Source: Bigelowiella natans CCMP2755 | Taxonomy: Eukaryota; Cercozoa; Chlorarachniophyceae | Assembly: GCA_000320545.1 (NCBI GenBank) | Contig: ADNK01003182.1 | Span: 5,001 to 27,500 of the forward strand | Length of the DNA: 22,500 nucleotides | Direction of reading: 5' to 3' | Part shown: piece by piece, positions 9,382-17,353 of the stretch | Layout: each line of letters starts with the position of its first letter | Position numbering within the stretch: the first letter of the stretch is position 1 | The notes under the pieces: model-generated | What the model was told of the DNA's origin: nothing | What the model saw: the letters and a program-made list of their open reading frames with translations, nothing else | Databases searched by the model: none | Translations under genes and position numbers: made by a program

Positions 9382-9966
9382 ATGGTAATAAGCTGTACTG
9401 TTCTGTTTACCATTGTTATGATCATCTTCATCACCATCATTATCGTCGTCATCATCGTCGTTTTATAGTCGTTGCTAGCGATGGGATTTCCGCGTCGATG
9501 CGCTGTAGAGGCCCTTGCTCACTACAAAGGCGATGCACAGGTTGGTTTGAAGCCATCATCATCATATGGGGGCAGCTGAGCAGCGCATGTACTTTTATCA
9601 TCGTGGATGGTGCTTAAAGCTCGCATTTGTTATCGTTACTATATTCACCTTTATCCTGTCCTGTCTTGCCCTTAGGCGGCCACCAATTGGATCCTATACA
9701 ATCAACCGAAGCCACTGCCCAGCACATATGCTATTCTTGTTGAGAATGTGAGTATTTTGTATTCATATACTGCTGCATGTAGTCATCAGAAGAATCTGCC
9801 GTAGAATCGGTTGTGTTGTGACAGCTTTCCCTCCACTAATCGTATTCATTGACACCGACATTTTTTTTATGCTTTTACTCCTATTTGTAATCAGGGCGCG
9901 ATTATCTACCTTAACAAAACCAACAATCAACGCTATTCTACTCGGCCTGTTAAGCCTACCTTTTAA
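3884..9966 (+). CDS. C2-C2-WW-UBA-WW-UBA-WW adaptor-like protein, about 18-20 exons
   Basis: Exons with matching phases are 3884-4024, 4088-4201, 4268-4333, 4395-4454, 4556-4629, 4742-4907, 5086-5150, 5255-5282 (tentative), 5696-5846, 5915-6140, 6472-6553, [6825-6869, phase unresolved], 7082-7161, 7445-7498, 7603-7665, 8035-8114, 8277-8355, 8559-8638, 8997-9045, 9240-9302, 9469-9540, 9676-9747 and 9895-9966, with TAA at 9964-9966. Domain order is a C2 domain with acidic loops, a second C2-like domain without them, a low-complexity Gly/Val/Thr/Ala linker with a poly-Gly run, a WW core (PYYVNHVTKKTQW), a Gln/Pro-rich linker, UBA, WW, UBA and a degenerate WW. C2 domains bind membranes, WW domains bind Pro-rich or PPxY ligands, and UBA domains bind ubiquitin. 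By inference this is a membrane-recruited ubiquitin-pathway adaptor. No HECT domain follows before the stop. The exon joints around 6553-7082 remain unsolved, so the full protein cannot be given with certainty. Confidence 0.8.
4556..5846 (+). other. Second, degenerate C2-like domain (C2B)
   Basis: Exons 4556-4629, 4742-4907, 5086-5150, a tentative 28-base exon at 5255-5282, and 5696-5846 encode a second C2-like fold. Landmarks are IVNFKVKFKSAGLTGLP, VQNETSNPEW, LRFNTHLRELF, GHVIGSAKIPFRL and GVKFDAIVYYKEF. They line up with the first C2 at NPSW, YIGSVKV and GRIKFK. The acidic loop residues are replaced (GREPS in loop 1, ESGHVIG in loop 3), so calcium binding is unlikely. The 5255-5282 exon repairs the reading frame, supplies the expected Trp (MWHAVYAGL) and has a CAG acceptor, but its donor is weak. 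Confidence 0.6.
6017..6042 (+). repeat. (GGA)n tract coding for poly-Gly
   Basis: A run of GGA triplets inside the exon 5915-6140 encodes about ten consecutive glycines in the linker of the C2-WW-UBA protein. It is one of the few triplet tracts of this locus that is translated. Confidence 0.85.
6152..6190 (+). repeat. (TAG)n triplet tract in intron
   Basis: The tract starts a few bases after the donor at 6141 in the intron 6141-6471. The same intron also carries (TCC)n at 6421-6453 near its acceptor, so triplet tracts flank both splice sites. Confidence 0.9.
7853..8030 (+). repeat. Three triplet microsatellites in one intron: (TTG)n, (TAG)n, (TAC)n
   Basis: The intron 7666-8034 carries (TTG)n at about 7853-7881, (TAG)n at about 7909-7938 and (TAC/CTA)n at about 8000-8030. 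The last one runs straight into the acceptor (CTACTACAG, exon from 8035), so the repeat itself forms the pyrimidine-containing branch and acceptor region. Confidence 0.9.
8216..8245 (+). repeat. (GAT)n triplet tract in intron
   Basis: About ten near-perfect GAT units lie between exons 8035-8114 and 8277-8355. The following intron carries a second GAT tract at about 8497-8520. Confidence 0.9.
8658..8846 (+). repeat. (GAA)n, (GAT)n and (TCC/ACC)n tracts in intron
   Basis: The intron 8639-8996 has (GAA)n at about 8658-8694, a degenerate GAT/GTGAT tract at about 8705-8752 and (TCC)(ACC)n at about 8803-8846. An AT-rich segment and the acceptor TTTTTTAG follow. Confidence 0.9.
9175..9380 (+). repeat. 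(CTA)n and (TAG)n tracts flanking one 63-base exon
   Basis: (CTA)n at about 9175-9225 lies just upstream of exon 9240-9302, and its complement-type triplet (TAG)n at about 9337-9380 lies just downstream. In the transcript, CUA and UAG repeats could pair and loop out the exon that finishes the intact WW domain. Confidence 0.8.
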
Positions 9967-11301
9967 CGATCTCATCTGGAGCAAACGGTGCCTTTGAGTT
10001 AGCGGAGCTTTGCGTTAATTTAAAACAATTGGCTGTATCACAACACTCCATGGTTCATGTAGCTTGCTAGCAAATCTAGAAATGATGCCTCTAGTCCTGC
10101 ATGCAAGCTGCGGCGCTGCTGCAACTCTAAAACTGCGCGACCGTGCCTGCAATAATGAGGACTCGATCGTAATGCTGCTGTCATGTGTAGCTATGGCACA
10201 CTCTCAACAATATGGCGAATAACACAGGCAGCGCGCAATCCGTGTTCCATCGACAAATTTAGATATCATTGCTATAAACTAGTAAGGCTTGCTAGCTTGG
10301 CCGCGCACAGTGTAAAAAATGCTAGGCGATGACGTGCATACATCTCTAGATCTAGCTAGCTAAACATCAAGCGTGTCGCCGTTATTAGTGCGTGTAGGCT
10401 GGCTATGCATCTAGCAATACGTGCGCGTATATTGCCATCTATAATCTAAATAGTGTAATAATAACTAGACAAAATAAAGCGCCATTCTGCATTCTAATCA
10501 TGATGAGTCCACTTCTAGATTTACCTTTGTTACATATTTAATACATTATACGCACTACGAGCTCTAGTTGTATGTTTCAAATGAAGTTTTTATTTACATT
10601 CGTCTCGTACATTCATGCGCGATGATACAGCACGGCACTACGTCTAGACATAGACATCCTGTAATGCAATCGACGAATCGTCGTGATCGCTTCAGAAATA
10701 ATGCATCAGGGGTTTGTTTCACACGCCGCCAGACGTGCAGGGTTCTCAGACGCACGGGTATTGTCACCCATTGCTAGCATCGGTTTGTCTATTATAAGCG
10801 ATAGGGAATTCGCTTACTCCGTAAGACCACGGAAACATATCTAGATATGTAACACGTCACCCCTCAGCAACCTCTCTGTCAGCATTCTGATCATAACGTT
10901 CATCTATCTCTCTCTCCCCCCCCTCTAGCACAGGGATGTCATTCGAGGTTGGATCGTCAACACGCATTCCTACGATGGTACGAGTACGATGGAAACGCGA
11001 AATGTGAGAAGCTGATCAACACTCGGTACTGTGATAATGAAGTGGAAAGAATAGTTGTGATTCCTTCTAACAAACACTCTCATAACAAGTATCCTCTCGA
11101 TCTTTATCACGCTGTTACTACTCACCCCACGTCCTCCAGACTGCATCGACGTTAAGCTGTGGTATTTACGCATCATCGTCACAGTTACTCACATTATTCA
11201 ACGGTTCCATATCGATTGATTTTCACTGGCCGCATGCCGATACTACGGAGATTAGGACGATGAGCGATGGTGAACATTGCGCGAAAGCTGCTGGCTACTT
11301 A
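9967..11301. other. Convergent intergenic region, CTAG-rich
   Basis: This lies between the stops of two converging genes. From about 10020 to 10860 it is packed with short palindromes (GCTAGC, TCTAGA, TGCATGC, GATATC). CTAG occurs about 16 times in roughly 840 bases by my hand count, against three to four expected by chance. GCTTGCTAG occurs at 10062-10070 and 10287-10295. From 10900 the character changes: a (CT)n/C-run pyrimidine tract ends in TAG at 10928 and is followed by an open stretch with a GTGAGA sequence near 11003, which looks like an isolated exon but cannot be joined to a gene. Confidence 0.55.
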
Positions 11302-12268
11302 TTATGATAAACTATGCAAAACCACAACGTTACCCACCATATCATCTTCGTCTGATTCGTCGTCATCGCCTGGGCGTCGCTGTCCTCCCCCCCCCCCTGG
11401 ACCCCCCCCTCCAAATTGTCTACTATACTGGGAGTTAACGGGTTCTTCTTCGTCGCAATCGACGAAATCAGCATTGTTCACTACCCCCTCGGAAGCTTTG
11501 CTCTGTGGTACAAACGAAGGAGGCGGGCGGTCGGTCATCGTCGTTATAGCCAAGATTTCAATGCTCACAGTCACCCCTTCTCCTTACATTACTATATTAT
11601 AATCATTATTGATATTCGTTCTTATCGTTTCTGCTGGTACTACTACTACTACTACTACTACTACTACAACTACTACACCGGTAGAACTACAACTAACACT
11701 GACCTCTCCCATTTCAGGGCTAATTGCTTTTCCATCTTGATCGTATCTTGGACTCACTCCTGCCTCTGCGGGTAGCAGTTGATGGGGAAGCAAATCAATG
11801 CAATGCAATGCAATGAAACTGCGCATTTGCACCGTGCTATCGTCGGAAACAACACCCGGCATCTCTGCCTTTAGCCCTTCATTTCATAACTCAAAAAAAC
11901 AAAAGAAAAAATGTTGTACGTGTTTTGGCTCTCGTTCTATATCGTCTCGCTCTCTGCTGCTGCTGCTGCTGCGAAAATGAAGGAACTCACCGTGCTGTCT
12001 TGGAAGAAGAATGGCCATAATATACAAAGCAATCACCTTCATCATGCAACCACCAAAAAGTCACACAAACGGTGATGATAGGTGCGAGAGAGCAAGAGCG
12101 GGAGAAGGAGGGGGGAGAGAGGAGGGGGCGGGACGGAAACAAAATCGTGAATCATATCACATGTAGCTGAATTTGTAGTTTGAGAATAATGATGAAGATG
12201 ATGATGATGATGATTAGATTGCCCCCCATTTGCTCGGTAGCGCACGTAGTATCACTCATCACATGCAA

Positions 12269-12312
<44 letters not shown>

Positions 12313-12658
12313 CACAAGCAAGAAGTTACTTACAGCACTACTACAACTACTATTCCTACTGCTACTACCACTACTATTACGATCAGTACTAAGTACTACC
12401 TGGGGCACCGCAGTGAGACCTAGATAATAGGCTAAGTACACTTCGTCATTTACTTGTCCAGGAAACAAATCACCAAGAACCTTGACGACGAGAAGGAGGA
12501 GGAGGAGGAGGAGGAGGAGGAGGAGGAGGAGAAGACTACTGTTAATGAAGAGGAGAGGAAGGAAGCAGAATGCGGAGGCTACTCACCATTATAAGAACTA
12601 CTGCCCTTAGAACGAAACAGATGCACACAACCTGTTTGTCATCCAAATCAACAAATAT

Positions 12659-12697
<39 letters not shown>

Positions 12698-12838
12698 CAC
12701 ACACACACACACACACACAAACACATCATCATCACAGAAGTAATACGTACGATGGTTCCTAGGGCGATACGACGAAGAGTTGCGGAGAGCGCTCGGCTAC
12801 GGCATACACAGATCATCAAGAGAACGAAGATGTACAAC

Positions 12839-12871
<33 letters not shown>

Positions 12872-14838
12872 AGTGATGATGGTGTTGATACGGTGAATGA
12901 TACGTGAAGGGATATACGCTTCATATAATGACAGAGGATGTATACATCATCATCAAAACAGGAAAGATGAACGATATGCGAATATGACGGATGATGGATA
13001 ATGACCACACTATTGCTAATACAATAAGTAACTACTACTACTCCTACTCTACTACTGCTGCCTTCTACTACTAACTACCTAAATGCTCTCCCCCATTTCT
13101 GGAAAAGGCGATGAAGCTGAATACCGAACCCTATTACGAGCTACGCACACACCAGACAAACAGAAGATGGGGTGAGGACTGCCATAATGAATAATAAGAA
13201 GTTGCTTTGTGCATGCACTTGCTTTGCACTGCAAATGATGTGAAGGGTAGAGGCTGGTTTGGGTGGTTGGTTTCGAGACTTTCCCCACCATCGTCGTCAT
13301 CATCACCATCATCATCACCCGTGAAACATGTGTGCCGGGAGCAAATGGAGGCAGTAGGATGGGAGGCAAAGGGCAAGACAGCATACATTCAAAAGACGGT
13401 TAGCAGCATTACCAAAGGAACGAGAAGATACACGACCACATTCGTGGCGATGTTGATACGATAGCTGGTGAGGTGAGGGATAATGTACGAAATTAGTCGA
13501 TCAGATGATGAAAAATAAGTCCGTAGCATATCATCAGTAAAGAACTCATATGGATTGGGGCCTACTATTGGTTTGCGTCAGCATTGTTTCCTTGCTGGAT
13601 GTAGAGCAAGATGTCAAGAGCGCTCAGAACGAACTTGAACACCATGAATGTCTGGAAGGTAGGGGGGGGGGGTTAGGGGGGAGGAGGAGGAGGATAGCAA
13701 GAAATTATAGCAAAAATAGCTTCAATCACTGTTTGCTTTTGATGATAAAGAACTCTTCGACTTGTATTCGTAAATGTAAGATACATGTCATATTACTACT
13801 ACTACTACCACTATTACCACATTTGATACGGCCCAAGCCCACCAAAGCCATGTGAGCGTCATCTCGGATCGATACCTTCCATTGCCAATAACTCACTTCA
13901 GTTGTGCGGTAACACTCCTCACTAATTGTGAAGGTTTATTGTAGAAGATCTTTGTTCCATGCTTTTTGTACTTAGAGATCATGTATGTGCAATGTTGGTG
14001 AAAGAGAGATACACCTCACGAAGAAATGTACTTTCAGCCAGAAGATCATCAGGTAAGTGTTGCACCAAAGGTCCTTATACCAAATAGAATAATCATCATC
14101 GCTTATTCTGCAGATTATTTTTTGTGTGTCATTTGTACCATCACCATCATCATCATATGATTTCGCAACCATTGTCACTAACAAGCGTGTACACTATTAC
14201 CATGGTCACTCGAACCCTATCGACTATATTCGGCCAGATAGAATTGCTATCCCCCCCAAACAAAGGAATGCCCAGCTGGATCACACTATCAGGTGTAGCA
14301 CATAGTTTCAGCGTTATTTAAGGAAGATAGTTGCAATTTATAAGTATGCTTCTATCACCTGCAAAACGCTGATGCGAAAGTTAATCCAACAAAAGTACGC
14401 TGGGTTGTGGCCTACTCAACGATAATACCAAGAATTAGGGAAAGAAATAGCCACTTAGCATTCGTGCTGGCTAGGAGGTTGACAACGCGTGGTTTGGCGG
14501 CAAAGTGCAGATGTGATGCCGACCGCTAGTTTGAGCCTTGAATACTTTCTTGAAGAAAGTAGGAGAGAGTAAATGCACGCGATGCATATAAGGGACGATA
14601 TCAGCACCACGATGATGTTAGGTCCTTTAGAACAGACAATCCCGAGTAGTACGTACAATCATCCTCAGTACCAAATACACGGATGAATGATTTGTGAATG
14701 ATAATGACAGTTATCGTAACAACTCTGTTTCACGGCTACAATTTACAAACTGCGTTGCTTGTTGGTCGATGAGTTCCAAAGGTAATGCATGATCCATGCC
14801 ATGTATAACCCACCGATATCCGCGAAAGAGTCGGACAT
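11302..14838 (-). CDS. THH1/TOM1/TOM3-type seven-helix membrane protein, about 15-17 exons
   Basis: Minus-strand exons with agreeing phases are 14838-14751, 14624 to an uncertain donor, 14399-14359, about 14275 or 14285-14201, 14073-14020, 13917-13897, 13862-13818, 13651-13566, 13464-13413, 13140-13079, 12796-12751, 12631-12587, 12480-12400, 12036-11991, 11864 to about 11710, and a final part down to 11302. Hydrophobic helices follow one another: NIIVVLISSLICIACIYSLL, a segment ending LGIPLF, LWCNTYLMIFWLKVHFF, WLWWAWAV...FKFVLSALDILLYI, NVVVYLLVPL, VVCICFVLRAVVLIM and VIALYIMAILLP. The order LVIGFGIQLHRLF, then ALSATLRRIALGTI, then CICFVLRAV, then YLAYYLG and MAILLPRQ matches the family's GF..YG.RLF, LRR, CF.IRC, VYY and ILRKLPP landmarks from memory. 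In plants the family sits in endomembranes (tonoplast) and is a host factor for tobamovirus replication. The tail carries an acidic CDEEEP stretch, a Gly run and DDDESDEDD. The extra region between exons 13464-13413 and 13140-13079, and the C-terminal joints, are unresolved. Confidence 0.65.
12273..12311. repeat. (TA)n microsatellite
   Basis: About 19 TA units lie in the intron of the TOM1-like gene between exons 12480-12400 and 12036-11991. The same intron has a GAT-type tract at about 12191-12214. Confidence 0.95.
12497..12530. repeat. (GGA)n tract, pyrimidine tract of an acceptor on the minus strand
   Basis: Read on the minus strand this is (TCC)n, lying directly upstream of the acceptor for exon 12480-12400. 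The microsatellite appears to serve as the polypyrimidine tract of the splice site. Confidence 0.8.
12663..12721. repeat. Compound (TA)n(CA)n microsatellite
   Basis: About 16 TA units are followed by about 13 CA units, inside the intron between exons 12796-12751 and 12631-12587 of the TOM1-like gene. On the sense (minus) strand it reads (TG)n(TA)n. Confidence 0.95.
12839..12870. repeat. (GAT)n microsatellite
   Basis: About ten GAT units lie just upstream, on the minus strand, of the acceptor for exon 12796-12751 of the TOM1-like gene. Read on that strand the tract is (ATC)n. Confidence 0.9.
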
Positions 14839-15326
14839 GGCTGGGGGCAGAGAGAAGGCCGGAATCTGACACTTTCTTCAGAGAGTTTTGAATATTTAGC
14901 GAAATGTAGATCGTTTATATCCTACGACATCAATTTCGGACGTAACTCTGAGAGTTTTCTACGACTTATAACACCATCCGGAACATCATTGATCAGGTGC
15001 GACAACTGGGATTTGATTGTCGCTATTCGAGGAGTTCGAGGATTTTCTGTGATTTTCATCGGACAAGGAAGGCTGCACAGTCGGGAAAAGCTGAGTCGCA
15101 GGAAGATATACGCATGTCGTTTTTTATCATACGACAACAAGTGATTTATGTGATTTTGCTGAAACGGACGTAGTTTTGCTACTCGTACGGCAACTCGCAG
15201 TCGTGTTGAAACGTCCACACCAGCACGTGCTCTTGGGCGTGTATTCGATGGACGTGTGAGAACGAAGCGAACAATCCTGAACTTGAAGGAAGCCAGCCCC
15301 TTCATATTTTCCTTAGAACTTTAGAA
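14839..15326. other. Divergent intergenic region
   Basis: This region separates the start of the TOM1-like gene (minus) from the start of the two-exon gene (plus), so it should hold both promoters. It has no microsatellite and few CTAG sites. A minus-strand open frame of 127 codons (14922-15305) is rich in Arg, shows no domain and would fill the promoter space, so I leave it unannotated. Confidence 0.5.
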
Positions 15327-17260
15327 ATGGGGTTTGGAAGTCCTCTTTTAACATCTGCTGTCATTCCCACTCGCTCTTCTCTGGAAATCACATCAAAATT
15401 AAGCAACCTAGCCCTGAGCCCCCGAAAATCAAGTACCTCGAGTTATGAACGATGCATAAATAGTAAGGAAAATGGGCCAATCTCATCTGCAAAGCGAGTA
15501 AAAATCCCTCCTCTTCCCAATAAGAAACTTCGTCATCCAAGCGAATCTGACGCAAATCGGTGCGTTCGTAAGAAGTTCACCAGATGTAGATCAAGATTAA
15601 AACGAGATCCGAAAGAACAACTGCCGCCCTTCTCTAGTTCCAGAGGGGAATGTTGCCGTCCTGCTAGAAACTCTTCTCGTCCGGTGAGTGTTAAATGAGC
15701 CAAGTTTTTGCCATTGAGACGGAAAATTTTGATATCTTCGCAGTTATAAACACGAGAAACACGAGATATGTCCTAATTTTTATTTCAACACCACTCTAGG
15801 GTCGCAATCCAAGCAAGAAGGCATCTTCTAAGAAGCGTCATGTTAGAAACATTAGAAGATCTTCATGTCGGAAAGTATTCGAAGAAGCGCCGTTGAAAGG
15901 AGACCGCGGATCATCTAGGCAGTCTTCCACGTCTTCATCTTCTTCATCCTCATCATCATCATCTTCTTCTTCTTCATATTCTTCTATATCCGTTCCTTTG
16001 CGCAAAGGATCTACCTCACGTTTCTCGTCTCGCTCAAATAAGGGTGGTGAACGTAGGAAACTTTCAAAATGCAAAATTAAGTCTGCGAAAAGCGCCCCTC
16101 TCCTCCCAAAAAATCCTGCAAAAAAGAAATTGAGAAGGGAAGCACAGTGCAAGGATTTAAATGGAAAGAGCTTCCCGGTGGAACACTTACGAAAAAGGCG
16201 TCACCGAGCGGCTCTCAAGGCGATGAATTGGATGTATAAGTTTATCGTCAGAGACGACTACTCTGTTTTGTACGAACTTGGTGATGACATGCCTGGGATA
16301 TTTTTCGAATGCTGGTATACTTCAAAAGACAGGAAGATACGCAACTCATCACTCACAAGAGCTAAGCATCTTTGCATAAAGCTCAGCGAGAATCGACTTC
16401 AAATATGCGATGACATGATTGCAGATGGCAAATTTCCGGGCAGAGATGAGTTCTTTGAGTTTATGTTTTTAACAAGATGCATGAACGAGATGGAGATGGA
16501 CTGTAAGCCCATCCTGAAAATGGCGGATAAAATTTATTCGAAGCTGGGTTTCAAGAATACAGATAAGTTATTTGGAGTACCCTTAGCTCAGCTGCATGAG
16601 GTTAGCAGTGACAGGTGGTTGATGTTACTCATGAGAATTCTAATAATGAAATATAACAACCTGTCGTGGAATAATCGATACCCAACTAAATGGGCTATGA
16701 AGCAAGCATTTGAAGCTCTTAGAAAACATAAACTATCAACCTGGAAAGATGAAGATGGCTTTCATGATTCGTTCTATCTTGCAACACATATAGTGTACGC
16801 CATAAGCGCCTACAGCTCAGTAAAGACGCTTGAGTCAGACGCACCTTGGCTTTATTCTTACATTCGACAAGCTGGCCGATACTGGCTAAAACAAATAAAA
16901 TTGAAAGAAAAGGACAAGTCCGTTTATGTAGATATTGATGGGATAGGAGAAATTCTTGATAACCTCGTTGGTGCGGGTTGTACAGATGCGAACGACCGTC
17001 TAGTGTGTTCTCTTTCAACTTGGCTGCTAAAAGTGCAGAAGAAAGATGGCTCATTTCCTGTTTGGCTCGCAGATACTTCTGCGAAAGATCAAAGCTACTC
17101 TATCATTCATGGAACTTGGGTCTGTGCACAAGCGCTACGCGATCGTGATTTTAAGCTGAAAGAGAACTGGATGTGGAGCCAATGGACTGATAAATTAATG
17201 AAAATGACTAATTTCAAGACATTAGCCTACAAACCAACCTGGAAAGTAAAAGAACAATGA
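15327..17260 (+). CDS. Basic Ser-rich protein with helical alpha/alpha-toroid-like C-terminal domain, two exons
   Basis: The exons are 15327-15683 and 15800-17260, joined in phase 0 across a 116-base intron (GTGAGT...CTCTAG). The product is 605 residues. Residues 1 to about 250 are low-complexity and very basic (Lys/Arg/Ser), with a run of about 20 serines near residues 160-180 encoded by TCT/TCA triplets, so nuclear or nucleic-acid association is likely. From about residue 255 (ALKAMNWMYKFI) to the end lies a well-ordered, Trp-rich helical domain. Landmarks are DGFHDSFYLATHIVYA, YWLKQIKLK, DGIGEILDNLVGAG, then VQKKDGSFPVW (about 531-541) and HGTWVCAQALRDRDF. QxxDGSFP followed by HGTWxCAQAL resembles the QW-type repeats of terpene cyclase/prenyltransferase alpha/alpha toroids. 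I see no DxDD or other catalytic motif and cannot name the family. The gene differs from its neighbours in having one short intron and no intronic repeats. Confidence 0.85.
15684..15799 (+). other. Single intron of the two-exon gene
   Basis: The donor is GTGAGTGTT and the acceptor is CACTCTAG. Retention would end the protein after four codons (in-frame TGA at 15696-15698). The intron is short, AT-rich and free of microsatellites. Confidence 0.85.
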
Positions 17261-17314
17261 TGGATCCATTTCAGTTGCAAGGAGCGCAAGTAGTCATGAC
17301 CTATAGTTCCAACC

Positions 17315-17353
<39 letters not shown>

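Larger units (their letters stand above)
8277..9966 (+). other. Tandem duplication of a UBA-WW unit
   Basis: Unit 1 (8277-9302) has a UBA with TNMGFGSDLAKE ... NNIQNAIQWLSTNP, followed at once by PLSPSWDLRVD ... HRLYYANK and GKFTQWDRP, an intact WW. Unit 2 (9469-9966) has LLAMGFPRRCAVEAL ... AATNWILYNQP, followed by PLPSTYAILVENG, IIYLNKTN and RYSTRP. This is the same layout with both WW signature tryptophans replaced by Tyr. The UBA-to-WW spacing is nearly identical (NPVPLSPSW versus NQPKPLPSTY), which points to duplication of a two-domain block. The second WW probably has altered or no proline-ligand binding. Confidence 0.8.

Noticed and set aside
11267-11574. GCN4-like or DNA-binding acidic/Gly protein as a separate gene
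   Set aside because: It has no convincing start codon context or upstream promoter space, and is better explained as the last exon region of the TOM1-like gene.
11267-11602. Plus-strand open frame with a poly-Pro run
   Set aside because: It is antisense to the acidic, Gly-rich tail of the TOM1-like gene. The Pro run is the complement of the Gly codons, and the minus-strand reading continues a supported gene.
14922-15305. 127-codon minus-strand open frame between two divergent genes
   Set aside because: It has no recognisable domain, no splice context and an Arg-rich, irregular composition. It would fill the space needed for two promoters.
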